Origin: Phialocephala subalpina
Lineage: Eukaryota; Ascomycota; Leotiomycetes; Helotiales; Mollisiaceae
Assembly: GCA_900073065.1 (NCBI GenBank)
Contig: FJOG01000006.1
Coordinates: forward strand, 1,594,881 to 1,658,880
Direction: 5' to 3'
DNA: 64,000 bases
Shown: positions 54,419 to 64,000 of the stretch, one piece after another
Numbering within the stretch: the stretch's first letter is position 1
How the letters are laid out: each line of letters opens with the position of its first letter
Program-made: the position numbers and the translations under genes
Notes under the pieces: generated by a model
What the model was told of the DNA's origin: nothing
The model's database searches: none
Seen by the model: the letters and a program-made list of their open reading frames with translations, nothing else

Positions 54419-55591
54419 TCAAGCCTCCTCGTCAAACTCGAAAGGCGAGACAGCTGTAAATGTTCGATCCGGCATATATATCTCGTCTCGCCAAGGAATA
54501 GAGTCCATCGACCCCATGTTTGCGACCGCAAGACCTCCAGCCTTTATCCCCAGTTCAACAGCTGCACCGATATCAAGCTTTTCGGATGCCGATCGTGACT
54601 GTCGAAGAATTTCGACGGCGTACGTGCCAATGAACGCGTCACTAGCACCCGTTTCGTCAACAAGTGGATTTGGTCCTTCTTTCGCACCAAAGATCCAGAT
54701 TTTCGGGTTTCTGAAGCCTCTTGTGTCTTTCGGCTCCAGATAAGATGCAATCGCGCCTAGAGACCCCAAGGTGATGACGACACATCCGGCTCCTAGGTTA
54801 TGGAATTCATTGCAAGCATTAATGTAACGCTTCTGCATTTCAGACCTCCTCCCATAATGTTGGAATTCTTGCTCTGTCAGCTCAGGTAGGTCAAGAATAT
54901 CGTCGGTGCAGATTGCATTGACGATCAAGTGGTCGACTTTGAAGAGCTTCTTGTCTTGGCGAAGGATATTATGCTTTTCATTATATGGGGCTGGGTTGAA
55001 GATAATTGGAATATTCTGAGCATTGGCTTGCTCAATCACTTTGCGCACTGTGTCGATAGGAATCTCCAGCTGGACTAGAACCATGGCTGGAGCCGGAGAC
55101 CAGCTTTTGATCGTATCCGGTGTGAGATGTCCGTTGGCACCTTCCGAATTTGAGATTTCTGGGACTCCCTCGCCGTCGACGTGAATATGAGCAAACCCTG
55201 TCTTGACACCCTTGGGAGCAATTTCGATTCCCTGGGTGTTCACGTTGTTCTTCTGCAATTCCTTCTTGATAACATCCCCCCAATCATCGCCCACCATGCC
55301 AACCATATGCACATGAACCTCAAAATCGATAATATCTGTGGGCGCAAGTGGCCCACTCGTCGATCTCAGACGTCCATCAGAAGTATCATCACGGGACTCA
55401 GGCCGACAATGGCTTGCCCGATAGACAGCAACAGCTTGATTCGCCCCGTGGCCTCCTGGTCGCTCAAGGTCTTTCTTGAAGGGCTGATGTTTGCGTCGGG
55501 CTGTATGCGTCTTCACAATGCCAATAAAGTCCATGTTCAGAGAGCCTACCACAAAAACGGTTGAAGAAGGTTTGGTTGGTGGAGTAGCCAT
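54419..55591 (-). CDS. pfkB-family (ribokinase-like) sugar kinase, altered motifs
   Basis: A single exon on the minus strand gives 390 residues. The fold is shown by VFVVGSLNMDFIGIV at the start, GGHGANQAVAVY (the GGKGANQA motif with His for Lys), VHMVGMVGDDWGDVIKKEL, IPIIFNPAP, and near the end GPNPLVDETGASDAFIGTYAVE. In active ribokinases the last motif reads GAGDAF with a catalytic Asp; here it is GASDAF, the Asp kept but one Gly changed to Ser. The mid region has an extra loop around residues 60-85. It is therefore a divergent ribokinase-like enzyme, perhaps with another substrate or reduced activity. The start MATPPTKPSSTVFVV is the only Met in place. Confidence 0.85.
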   Translation of the reverse strand: MATPPTKPSSTVFVVGSLNMDFIGIVKTHTARRKHQPFKKDLERPGGHGANQAVAVYRASHCRPESRDDTSDGRLRSTSGPLAPTDIIDFEVHVHMVGMVGDDWGDVIKKELQKNNVNTQGIEIAPKGVKTGFAHIHVDGEGVPEISNSEGANGHLTPDTIKSWSPAPAMVLVQLEIPIDTVRKVIEQANAQNIPIIFNPAPYNEKHNILRQDKKLFKVDHLIVNAICTDDILDLPELTEQEFQHYGRRSEMQKRYINACNEFHNLGAGCVVITLGSLGAIASYLEPKDTRGFRNPKIWIFGAKEGPNPLVDETGASDAFIGTYAVEILRQSRSASEKLDIGAAVELGIKAGGLAVANMGSMDSIPWRDEIYMPDRTFTAVSPFEFDEEA

Positions 55592-56306
55592 ATCGATATA
55601 GCCGGAGGAAAGGAGGTTCTGATAGAGAAGAGGTTTGTTCTATTGTAAAGGATGATAAGATGAGGGACAGAATTTTGGTCCGTGGAACAGAGCCCATCTT
55701 ACATTGCCTCTTTTAACGGCAGCCGCAGCTAATCACTCCCACACTCAAAAGATACCACAGCAAATTTCGAACCCGCTCAACCAGTCTTGCGGGGTGATTC
55801 TTATCATGCGTTGGCACTGCACTCGGGCGCTGGATGCAACAGGCTCCCACAACGCCAAGGCGACACAACAGCTCCCGAAGCCAACGTTATCGTCCTACGA
55901 TAAGCAAGCAGCTATACTCGCTTATCATACGTATGCGCATCGCTCCGACGACACCATCTTCTTGCATGTAAAAAAACAGGCATTCCCCAGAACCAACCAG
56001 TCCACCTCAGATCGCGAGCTTATAGGCTCTCTATACCACCCGCCAGCCACTAATGCCTCTTCGGCGGATTTTATCTCTCTCAAAGTTAATAATAGCGGGG
56101 TATCTGTGTCACACTCATGCGAACATAGTGAAGTGAAAGGACGTAATGGTGACTGTAGGCAGCAACTCGGAATAGCCAAGTCTAAGTCTTGCTCAGCCTT
56201 GTCAGGTCTTCTTGCCTATTTCCACCACGACCCTTTCAAACTATTCTGATCAACGGAATATACAACTCCTCCATGTATACTCCCTTTACTATTTTGAGTA
56301 TTTACT
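55592..56306. other. Divergent intergenic region
   Basis: Shared promoter of the pfkB gene (minus) and the caspase-like gene (plus). A 181-codon plus-strand frame at 55704-56249 overlaps it, but has no domain and unlikely composition; not called as a gene. Confidence 0.45.
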
Positions 56307-58173
56307 ATGATGAACGAACAAGTATTTCGGGCCTCCAACGGAGCCCTACGAGACACCCTCGCAAACGCCTCTATCCACATCGATCCATCTCGACCAAGCG
56401 CAGCCCTTCTAGTAACCTGGGAAGGCGCGCCAAATTCAGAACAAGTTGAAGCCGCAAGAGTCTGTGCTGCTCTGGAGGAAGGCTTCGGCTACAAAGGAAT
56501 ATCTTTACGTCTGCCGCAGACGGATCCAGAGGCAGCCTTGATTTCACAAGTGCAGAGTCTCTTAAAGGATGCTGAGCTTGCTCTGAACCCATTTGTCGTA
56601 TACTATCGTGGGAACGGGTTCATCAAGAACCGGAAGCCGTTTTGGAGATTGTGAGTTTTTATTATTTTTGCATTTTGATAATACTGAATGTTTTTCAAAG
56701 AGGCAAAAGTTCAGCAGCTGTCGACTGGTTGAACATACAGGCGCTCTTGGAAAACGGCAAACCAGATACTATCCTTGCGCTTGACTGCGATTATGGCGTC
56801 ATCCCAACAATGAACAGAGACGGCGAGGGACAATCGGCTTTCTGTCTCGCATCTACACGAAAATCTGGCGGAAAGACGGGGAAGCTGGAGATCATCGCGG
56901 CACCGCAGAGGTCGCAAAACATCGGACAATCTTTCAGCCAAACACTTGCTGGCGCACTTGAAGAACGGCAGGGCTCACCGTTCTCGCTCGATCGGTTGCT
57001 GGCGGACCTACAAAAAATAATGGGAGATGTGATTCATAAAAATCTATCGGCCGTTGCTAACGGAGGAAAAATCAAAATCACACCAGTATGCCCTCTCGTC
57101 GAGAGGCCGAATAGATCAAAGACCAGCGGAGCGAGCCATGGCAACCAAGACAAGGAGATAGCAGCCGCGGCCCAAAAGTGGACCGAGGACTCCCGGTGGT
57201 CGACCGTCTTACCTGCCAGGGAAGGTTACTACAAGAAAGTAGTGGTGTTGCCCATCGCTTGGGAGATTTCTGACTGGGACGCCAAAAGAGAATTGGAGGA
57301 TTTAAAGACTGCATTCGAGACAAATTTCAACTACCAAGTTGAGGAGACTTTCCTTATCTCAGATGATGCCAATGCCCAACAGGCAATAGAGACCAAGATC
57401 GGATATTACGTCGATCGGGCATTGATCAATGCGTTGTCCCATAACGACCTACTGATCGTTCTATATAATGGTCATGGAATGGATGGATACAAAAACGGTT
57501 GTAATATGATGTGGGAGTAAGTTCTCTCGTCCTAGCACCTCTTGCTCTAGATTGCTGACATATCGAAAGAGGCGGAAAGCAATCAAGCCACCGTGTGCCT
57601 ATCAACTGGACCAAAGTTGTGCACAAGCTCGATACTGCGCCTTGCGATGTCGTTCAGATTCTCGATTGTTGCTACGGCGCAACTGCGATCAAGTCCAAAG
57701 TAATGGACGAGACCAAGATGCTTGACCACATTCATCAAAAAACACCCGAATCCGAGTACCGTGGTAGAAACGAGATTCTTGCGTCGTGTGGAAGAGACAA
57801 TGAGACTGCCGCTGGATCCAGTGCTTCCATGCCGTTGTTTGCAGAGGTCTTGCACACTCTAGCTTCTAAGAATCTCCCACTATCGATCTACAGCTGGTTC
57901 CATGAGATTGATTCAGAGGTGGTGCGCCGAAATACTCAAAATATTCCAGACACGCAATATCCTCGATGGGCTCAGAATTGGTACTATAGCCCATCCTGGA
58001 AATGTCATCCGAAAGAAATATGGCCTAGGAGTATTGTGCTGAGGCCTAAATCTGCAACTGGGATTTCCGAGAGCCAATCCTCGAGTGCTTCTGGGTATAT
58101 CTACGCTAAGATTAAGATCGAACAGGGTAGACCTGCAGACGTTTCTTATTACACAGAGGAGGGTACGCGATGA
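56307..58173 (+). CDS. Double caspase-like (peptidase C14) protein with dead first copy
   Basis: Three exons (56307-56650, 56701-57516, 57570-58173; 50- and 53-nt introns) give 587 residues. Two copies of a caspase/metacaspase-like p20 fold lie in tandem. The second copy (about 240-440) has strand KKVVVLPIAWEI, then VLYNGHGMDG with His373 and VVQILDCCYGATA with Cys420-Cys421, Cys421 being in the DxC position of the nucleophile; it should be active. The first copy (about 30-170) has ALLVTWEGAP, then VVYYRGNGFI and ILALDCDYGVI, where the His is Asn103 and the DxC Cys is Asp145. So the first copy has lost both catalytic residues while keeping the fold. Such proteins are linked to fungal programmed death and nonself recognition by family; that role is inference. 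Start at 56307 or 56310. Confidence 0.85.
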
Positions 58174-60140
58174 ATCTTTACTAAGCTGGTAGACAGGACG
58201 GATGAAGCAGTCTCGAGGCAAAGTTGAAGCATGTGAACAGAGTGTTATTCAGACGAAGTGAATATTCTGCATCTACGTACTGTAGCTGCTAGCTGGTGAT
58301 ATTTGTTTCAACATCAAGTCAGAATATATCAAGAAAGTTTCGTGTTGCGGCGAACTGCATTGAAACAGGAACGTTAAGCTCAAAAAAGGTGGCGTTCTTG
58401 CTTGATCGATCCCTCTTCGTTTTGTTGAATAGCGCCTCAGCTGCGTTTAATACTTCGATCTAGGATTTTTATCCCACTTTTGTTTCTTTTGTGACGATAC
58501 TGCTGTGCCTTTCCCCCTTAACTTCTAAGCGAGCCTCCTGAGATTAGCGAGACCCACTAAAAATTACATTTGACCACTAGCTTCGAGCCCCGCAGTACGA
58601 CGAATAACAAAATGAAACTTCTCATACATCCGATGACACGGGTTCAAGCTACTGATTCACCTATCGGAGAATAATTGAATAGGACAAGATTTTGAGGTGT
58701 TGCGGGGCTCCAAAGTGCGGGGTCAAATCTGATCGCGAATCAGCTACGAAGTGTACTACCTGGTTCTACACCCACGTGTTGACTTTGTTGGAATTATCCT
58801 CAGGGACCATTAGTTAGTCCATGAAAGGAAGGCAAACTCTCGTACCCGTCGTTCGTGGGGCTGGGTTGTGTATGAATGAGTAGTTCTTTCATCGAAGTGC
58901 TTACTGGGAAGCAATTCGCTGCTATAGGATCTAGTTCTCGTTCGCCGATTGGCACAAGGATCTGCACATGCAACCAGTCTTGGAGATGTACTATGCTAAA
59001 TTGAGTGAATCTCACATTATTTTCCTTTTGCTCAGACTGTGCAGATAACTGCTATTCGACGTCAGTATACCTTGTCAAACAAGGAGTCTAAATCTTCAGT
59101 CCTTTCTGCACCCCTAACTACCCCACCCTCCTCATGGGCCTGTTCAACTTTATCGAGTTTTTGAGCCTCCCCCTACGGAGCACAAAAATACCATTTTCTA
59201 CTTGCCGGCTAGAACCAGAAACCTTACCAATTAACTCGGAAGACGTGTTTAGAAGCCGAGAAATTTGAGTGACGATATAGATCACGATTCTTAAATGGCT
59301 CTTGGGCATCAATTTTGGGCATTCGCCTCTCACCTGCAGGGCCCTTCGGAGATCCTGAAACCGGGCCGCCTCGCCACCATGCGCTGCGAACCGCATGCAT
59401 GGCTCGGTATGTGCTGGTTCTCGGCCTGCGACTCCTACGACAGTCAGCTGTTCAAGCAGTGTCCGTGATGAGGCTAACGACGACCGGAGAGCCAATCATT
59501 TTCAAGCCTTGCGCGATGTTCGAAGCGTTTCACGCGTGCACGATAAGTTTCCGATTTCTCATTCTGTTTCTCCGATTGACCTGGTGAATGAAATCTTGCA
59601 AACCTCAAAGTAGACAGGTCAGTCCTCTTTCGAACCCCAGTTTTACCGATCCATCTAGCGATTATGCGCGTGGTAGATGAACTTAGGATTCGTGAGGTGG
59701 CGGCAATCCGGAGTGATTAATCAAGGCTTGACGATAAGAGACGGAAACCCAACCAATTGACCGGGGGCTCATTGTTGAACACGTTTCCAACGTTTGTAAT
59801 TCTTGTTTATAAATCGTTACATCTCCTTGCCTCCAGATTCCTGCCGGAGTTTCGACTAAAGGACCGGAGGTTGGGCGATACCTTGAATCTTGTACCCTGT
59901 CAGTCTTACGCCGAAGCAGCCCTCTTTTGAAATCTTGGCCCCGGGTCACCACAAATTCGTTTGCCAACTATGTCATCACCAGGCACCTTCAATACAGTTT
60001 TTATGTCAAATACGAATGTCAGAAGGAGCGACACGTGAGTCCTATTCTCGGATTATTTCATTCCTGTTTCACGAAATTGGATTTGGAGAGAGTGCCAACT
60101 TGTTCCGGATAGACGCACAGGACGATATCTTGATTCCCAG
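58174..60140. other. Intergenic region
   Basis: About 2 kb without a supported gene. Short frames at 59118-59587 on both strands have no motif. Confidence 0.45.
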
Positions 60141-61485
60141 AGAAGACTTGAGGTACCGGAAGGTCGGACAGGAAGGAAACCCGCATGTGATGGATGCAGG
60201 CGGAAGAAGATCAAAGCAAGTCCCTTTTTGATCAGAAATTTGCACCTGCTAACATAAGTAGTGCATGCATACACATGCGAGCTCTGGCGCTTCAGATCTT
60301 TCGTCTGAGCTGACGACCTCCAGCTCTGGGAGTGGCAGCGATATTTCCGTTAGGACACCCTCTGTTTTACAGTATGACGGGGAAGAGCCAAAGATTGCAG
60401 AAGATGAGAGCTACAGCAACTCCTACGGAATGAGCTTTTTAAGCGAAGAGACTCAAGTAGGGAACAAACCTTGGGATCAACAAATTAGCTGTGAGCCCAT
60501 TCAAACCTGGGGTTCCCAGACCAAGGAAGGACCCCAGCCATCTCTCATTGGCAAACATACGCACCAAGGAGAACTTGGCATCTCGAAAACTTCTCCATCA
60601 AGCAACGGGTTCGTGGGAACGCCAAGGTCATATGCGACCCAGAGATACTGCAATGACCTTCCCACAGCTGATGTGACTTCGCTGAACTCCCAGACAGCCG
60701 CCGCTAGTTTGGGTCAGTACAGCTCTGCGAGCCCTCGATTTATCAACCCATGCGCCTATGACCAGGGTGAATACTCCCAGAACACTGTGTCTCAACGTCC
60801 GAAGGCTCGGTCTGCAAAGTCGCAACGCCATAGAGTGCCAGATGCTTCGTGGAGTGAATCGTTACTCCAGGATTTTCTTGTACCAGATGCTCAGAACAGA
60901 ATGTTGAGTGGGGACAGTCAACACTACTCTCCAAACTTCGGACACCAGGAAGGTGCTTTCCAGTACCACCCTGATACGTTACATGGCAATCCCATGCCAT
61001 TTCCATCCATGATGCAGATGAAACCTGTTCCTATTATTCGCCAGGATATGTCTTGGCCACAAGACTTTCCCAACTTCCATCAGACAGGCTACCATCATGA
61101 TGATTTCCCCATTGGGGAACATAGATTCCACTGCCCTTGTTGCACTCCCAATCCGGCCTGCTTACAATCTCAAGACATACGTTACTTGAATGCCTCAAGT
61201 CGTACTGCTAGGCCGCCGAATTATTCTAGCGACCCCAGCAATTCAGTGGCCTTGGCCGAAAGGCTCCGTTGGCGCCAGAACAAAGTTCATCAGGAGCCAG
61301 GGTCCCATTTCTCACAGGCAGGATGTCCACCAGACTTTCAAGGTGGTTATCCTCCTCCATTGCCACAGCATGCTAGTGTTTGGCCAAATGCACGTGCTGC
61401 TACGCAGTCCTGGCAGTCACCCACGAGCCATACCCCGAGTAGGTATGCCGCATATGGTGATACCGGAGGACGAAACTATCGTTAA
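60141..61485 (+). CDS. Zinc-cluster-like protein, probable transcription factor, 5' end unclear
   Basis: Exon 60141-60215 encodes RRLEVPEGRTGRKPACDGC followed by RRKKIK, the first half of a Zn(II)2Cys6 binuclear cluster. It then joins by a GC-AG intron (60216-60261, gcaagt donor, gctaac branch site) to 60262-61485, which starts with Cys and continues MHTHASSGASD. The first three Cys positions of the cluster exist, but the second CxxC that should follow is not seen, so the cluster is incomplete. The rest (about 407 residues) is Ser/Gln/Pro/His-rich without a known domain; HCPCCTPNPACL near residue 320 is a Cys-rich patch. The exon before 60141 (perhaps ending at 60034, GTGAGT donor) has no good ATG, so the start is unknown. 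It could be a decayed factor. Confidence 0.5.
60216..60261 (+). other. GC-AG intron
   Basis: Donor gcaagt, branch-like gctaac, acceptor tag. It falls at the KIK/C position of the zinc cluster. Confidence 0.55.
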
Positions 61486-62518
61486 TAGCACAAACATGTA
61501 AGTTTACTACTTGGGTGGCTACATTTCTCAACTTTTGCAGCTAACCCTGTTACAGAATTCATTTCTCCTTCAAACATTAGCGGTCTACCCAATTACGATT
61601 AGTGCTCAACGCCTTATACTGTCTTACCAAAGCACCTGTACAATACACCTAAATCGATTTACTGTACACTGCTTTGTACAAGACCAATTCGCCATTGATG
61701 TTTGGCTGGCGGAAACATATGAAATCTTTTTTGAAATGCTAGGAGGTGATCTTGAATGATCCGGCATGTTCTGGTTCCGTAAGTAGACAATGCACTTGTA
61801 CTTCAAGCTAGCAACCAAGCTAATATATTCTCAGTTGTAAAGAAGGACAATTGGAGGCGTTTTCAGACGGAGGCTTTGGCTCTCGGTGTTTCCCTACGTT
61901 CTAGACTTTTCTTGTATTTGAAAGAGTTGCTCTTTCTTTCTTCTCTTCGCCACTTGTAAGGCGAAAAATTGTCAGTTTCAACCACCAAATATGAATATAG
62001 AAATCCAACGACTAATTTGATGTGGACTTGAGAGATGAGATACAGAGTTCATTAAAGGGCACGTGACGATTTTTTCTGCGCATCATATTGTCGTCTATTG
62101 ATCGAGAAGTGATTTTTGTGTCAGCTGTACAGACTATAAATACAGATATAATTTAACACAAGATTTTTCCATCGATTTGGATCTCGAACAAGTTTAACTA
62201 CTCTTGCACTATGGCGCTCACGTGCCATAACTGTTGGTCCAGGACGCAATGTTCATTTCCCAGTTCGTACATAATCTACAGTTATTTATCGTAGAACCTT
62301 GTACGACCATCCAATATTGGTAGCCTTTCTGTTTAAAATGTCTCGATGAAGAAGGTCAGGAAATGATTGGACGAAATATGTAGCCTTTGCAGCGAGACGG
62401 CATATGATTTCCCAAAACAATCACCAGCCTCTGCACCTCGCTTAGCTATGAGAGCCTTATGAAGTCTTCGATATAATGACAGTCAATCTCTCTGCTCCGC
62501 CCTCCATATATTTCACTC
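61486..62518. other. Intergenic region
   Basis: No gene supported; becomes more AT-rich toward the right. Confidence 0.45.
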
Positions 62519-63483
62519 TTGCCTTCATTTCACAAAGTCATTTACCAGCCAGTCAAGCATAAAGCATTAGTAGACATTGATACATTCGCATCCCTCAACG
62601 ATTTTGATGATTTGAGCAACTTCTTTGACTTCCCCGTTGACCAATGGCCTGCTATTCCATCTGACTCGAACTTTGATTCCGAGTTACTGGATTCTGTGTT
62701 TTCGGACCTCGGGACAGAGGGGGTTTCCAACAGCATCACTCAAGATTATCAGGCTCATGGAAAAATTGACGCAGACGCAGCAGCAAATCTTCCCTGGAAC
62801 TTCGAGTTGCCCTAGAGCCCTCCCATGTTGCTCGAAGAAGGGTTTTCAATCCCCTCTTGTCCCAGTCAACTGGAGTCTGATGATTTGACCCTTAGAAGTG
62901 AGGACCAGAGGCCGAAAGTCAACAAGCCGAGAAAGCCCGAGCACACCAATGCAGGCAGAAAGTGGCAAGACTCTGTCATCTTATTTTATGCTGATTTAAA
63001 GGTTAATTTAAGAACTCGTATTAGGAAGCGGAAGTAGTTCCCTGCCGACCAGAAGAAGGGAGTAGTCTGGAATAGAGCTATTGGTAATTGCATGCCATGT
63101 AGATTGAGGAAGGGTAAAGTATGATTCTTGTCCTTCTATTGGATGCTTCTAATCATGTGTAGTGTAACACGGGCATCCCAAGTAAGGAGTGTGTCAAGTG
63201 GAAGGGTAGTCTCACTCTTGGCCAAGAGCTGTGTGGCAGACAGAAGCTTATCGTAGCAAGGTTTAATAATATAGGTATGTCTCCTTGGGACGTTGCTTCA
63301 AGGGCTTTCATGGCAGTATCTAAGCTCAAGCCAGACTTCTTGGAAGCTACCAAGTTCGGAGAAATGCTTAATCGAAACCAGCTTTTATACACGGGTACTC
63401 GACGGCATTTGTACATTTTGTGGCCAAATTTTTTATCCTATCAAAACTTGAAAGCTTTCTTCAAAGTTAAGGTTCTATATTAA
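62519..63483 (+). pseudogene. Decayed Zn(II)2Cys6 transcription-factor-like gene
   Basis: One frame runs from about 62519 to 63120 and is cut by TAG at 62813-62815 and at 63035-63037, both where CAG would fit. It encodes an acidic start (VDIDTFASLNDFDDLSNFF), a basic region ending RTRIRKRK, and then CMPCRLRKGK, the first half of a zinc cluster. A 47-nt intron-like segment (gtatga to tgtag) leads to CNTGIPSKECVKW, where the last cluster Cys is Trp. The frame continues to a stop at 63483. Two nonsense codons and a lost ligand mark it as a relic. It borders the AT-rich block. Confidence 0.6.
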
Positions 63484-63780
63484 TATATAAATAATATTTA
63501 ATTAACTTTATTATATATTTACAATTCAAATAATTTTCTTAATTTTTAAATTTATAATTATAATTAATTTAATTAATTTTAAAAATGTTATATAATTATA
63601 TAATTATAAAAAATTTATATAATTTTTTAATTCTATCAAAATATTACAAAATAATTAAAAATTCTTATAATATATAATATTCCAAGATAATATTAATAAA
63701 TTAGATTTTTTTCTAGTATATTTAATATTCAAGTTTAAAAAAAAACCAATTGTAAGGTTTTGGTATACCTATAGTTGTTA
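63478..63780. repeat. Extremely AT-rich block
   Basis: About 300 bases almost free of G and C, dominated by ttaatt, tatata and aaaatt. It starts at the end of the zinc-cluster relic. Such blocks in ascomycetes often mark RIP-degraded repeats; no transposon ends are visible. Confidence 0.7.
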
Positions 63781-64000
63781 TAAATAAACCTAACCATTAT
63801 TGAAGATCAGCTAGACATATCAACCGGGTGTCGTATCAAACTGAACATCATGCAATTAACTCTCACATGCATATGACCGAATGGAAGCGTTTTTATGTGG
63901 ACTAATCTAAGGTATGATTCATATGCACATTGTATACTGCATTGGTTCCATGACTTGAAAATGTTGCACCCAACCCAACCAACTCATGACTAAAATATTT

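Noticed and set aside
55704..56249. 181-codon plus-strand frame
   Set aside because: No domain, no signal peptide, and it lies in the divergent promoter of two good genes.
63478..63780. AT-rich block as a telomere or centromere
   Set aside because: No telomeric repeats and only about 300 bases; an AT-rich relic is enough to explain it.

Overview
This window reads as filamentous ascomycete (Pezizomycotina) genomic DNA. Genes carry short GT-AG introns of about 45-135 nt with fungal branch points (CTAAC-like), and gene families include the UstYa-like DUF3328 family, LicD/MNN4, DUF7708-NACHT proteins, Zn(II)2Cys6 proteins and SLX4. A helotialean (Leotiomycetes) origin is my guess, at low confidence. 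A run of Ns at 28501-28853 is an assembly gap.

Layout. 1-687 is the 3' end of an Srk1/Rck2-type protein kinase. 4338-11976 holds an alpha-carbonic anhydrase, two related Pro/Asn-rich secreted repeat proteins and an NCS1 nucleobase permease. 13417-16982 is a broken DUF7708/NACHT/DUF7025/AAA+ chimera. 17329-19874 is the most interesting locus: a UstYa-like oxidase gene diverges from a small secreted precursor with three 18-residue units, each ending in a Lys-Arg (Kex2) site. This is the hallmark of a dikaritin-type ribosomal peptide (RiPP) system. 22675-24618 is a seven-exon LicD/MNN4-like gene. 26440-40482 holds three related BTB-like proteins (the second broken), a CPD photolyase, a small secreted protein, a GT32 glycosyltransferase and a three-RRM-like RNA-binding protein.

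41043-50683 holds a fungal STAND N-terminal/ZZ-finger protein, ribosomal protein S21, the SLX4 nuclease scaffold, a possible small conserved gene, a serine carboxypeptidase and a NUDT19-like Nudix hydrolase. 51737-53612 is a long coiled-coil reading frame interrupted by stops that all lie where Gln codons could have been. 54419-58173 holds a pfkB-family kinase with altered motifs and a double caspase-like protein whose first copy has lost both catalytic residues. The right end (60141-64000) holds a zinc-cluster-like gene with a GC-AG intron, a decayed zinc-cluster gene and a very AT-rich block.

Two themes recur. One is self-contained secreted repeat precursors (three genes, one with a likely tailoring oxidase beside it). 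The other is decayed or rearranged genes of the nonself-recognition/cell-death type (NACHT-AAA chimera, STAND-ZZ, double caspase). Several premature stops are TAA or TAG where CAA or CAG fits the frame, compatible with CpA to TpA mutation as in repeat-induced point mutation (RIP).
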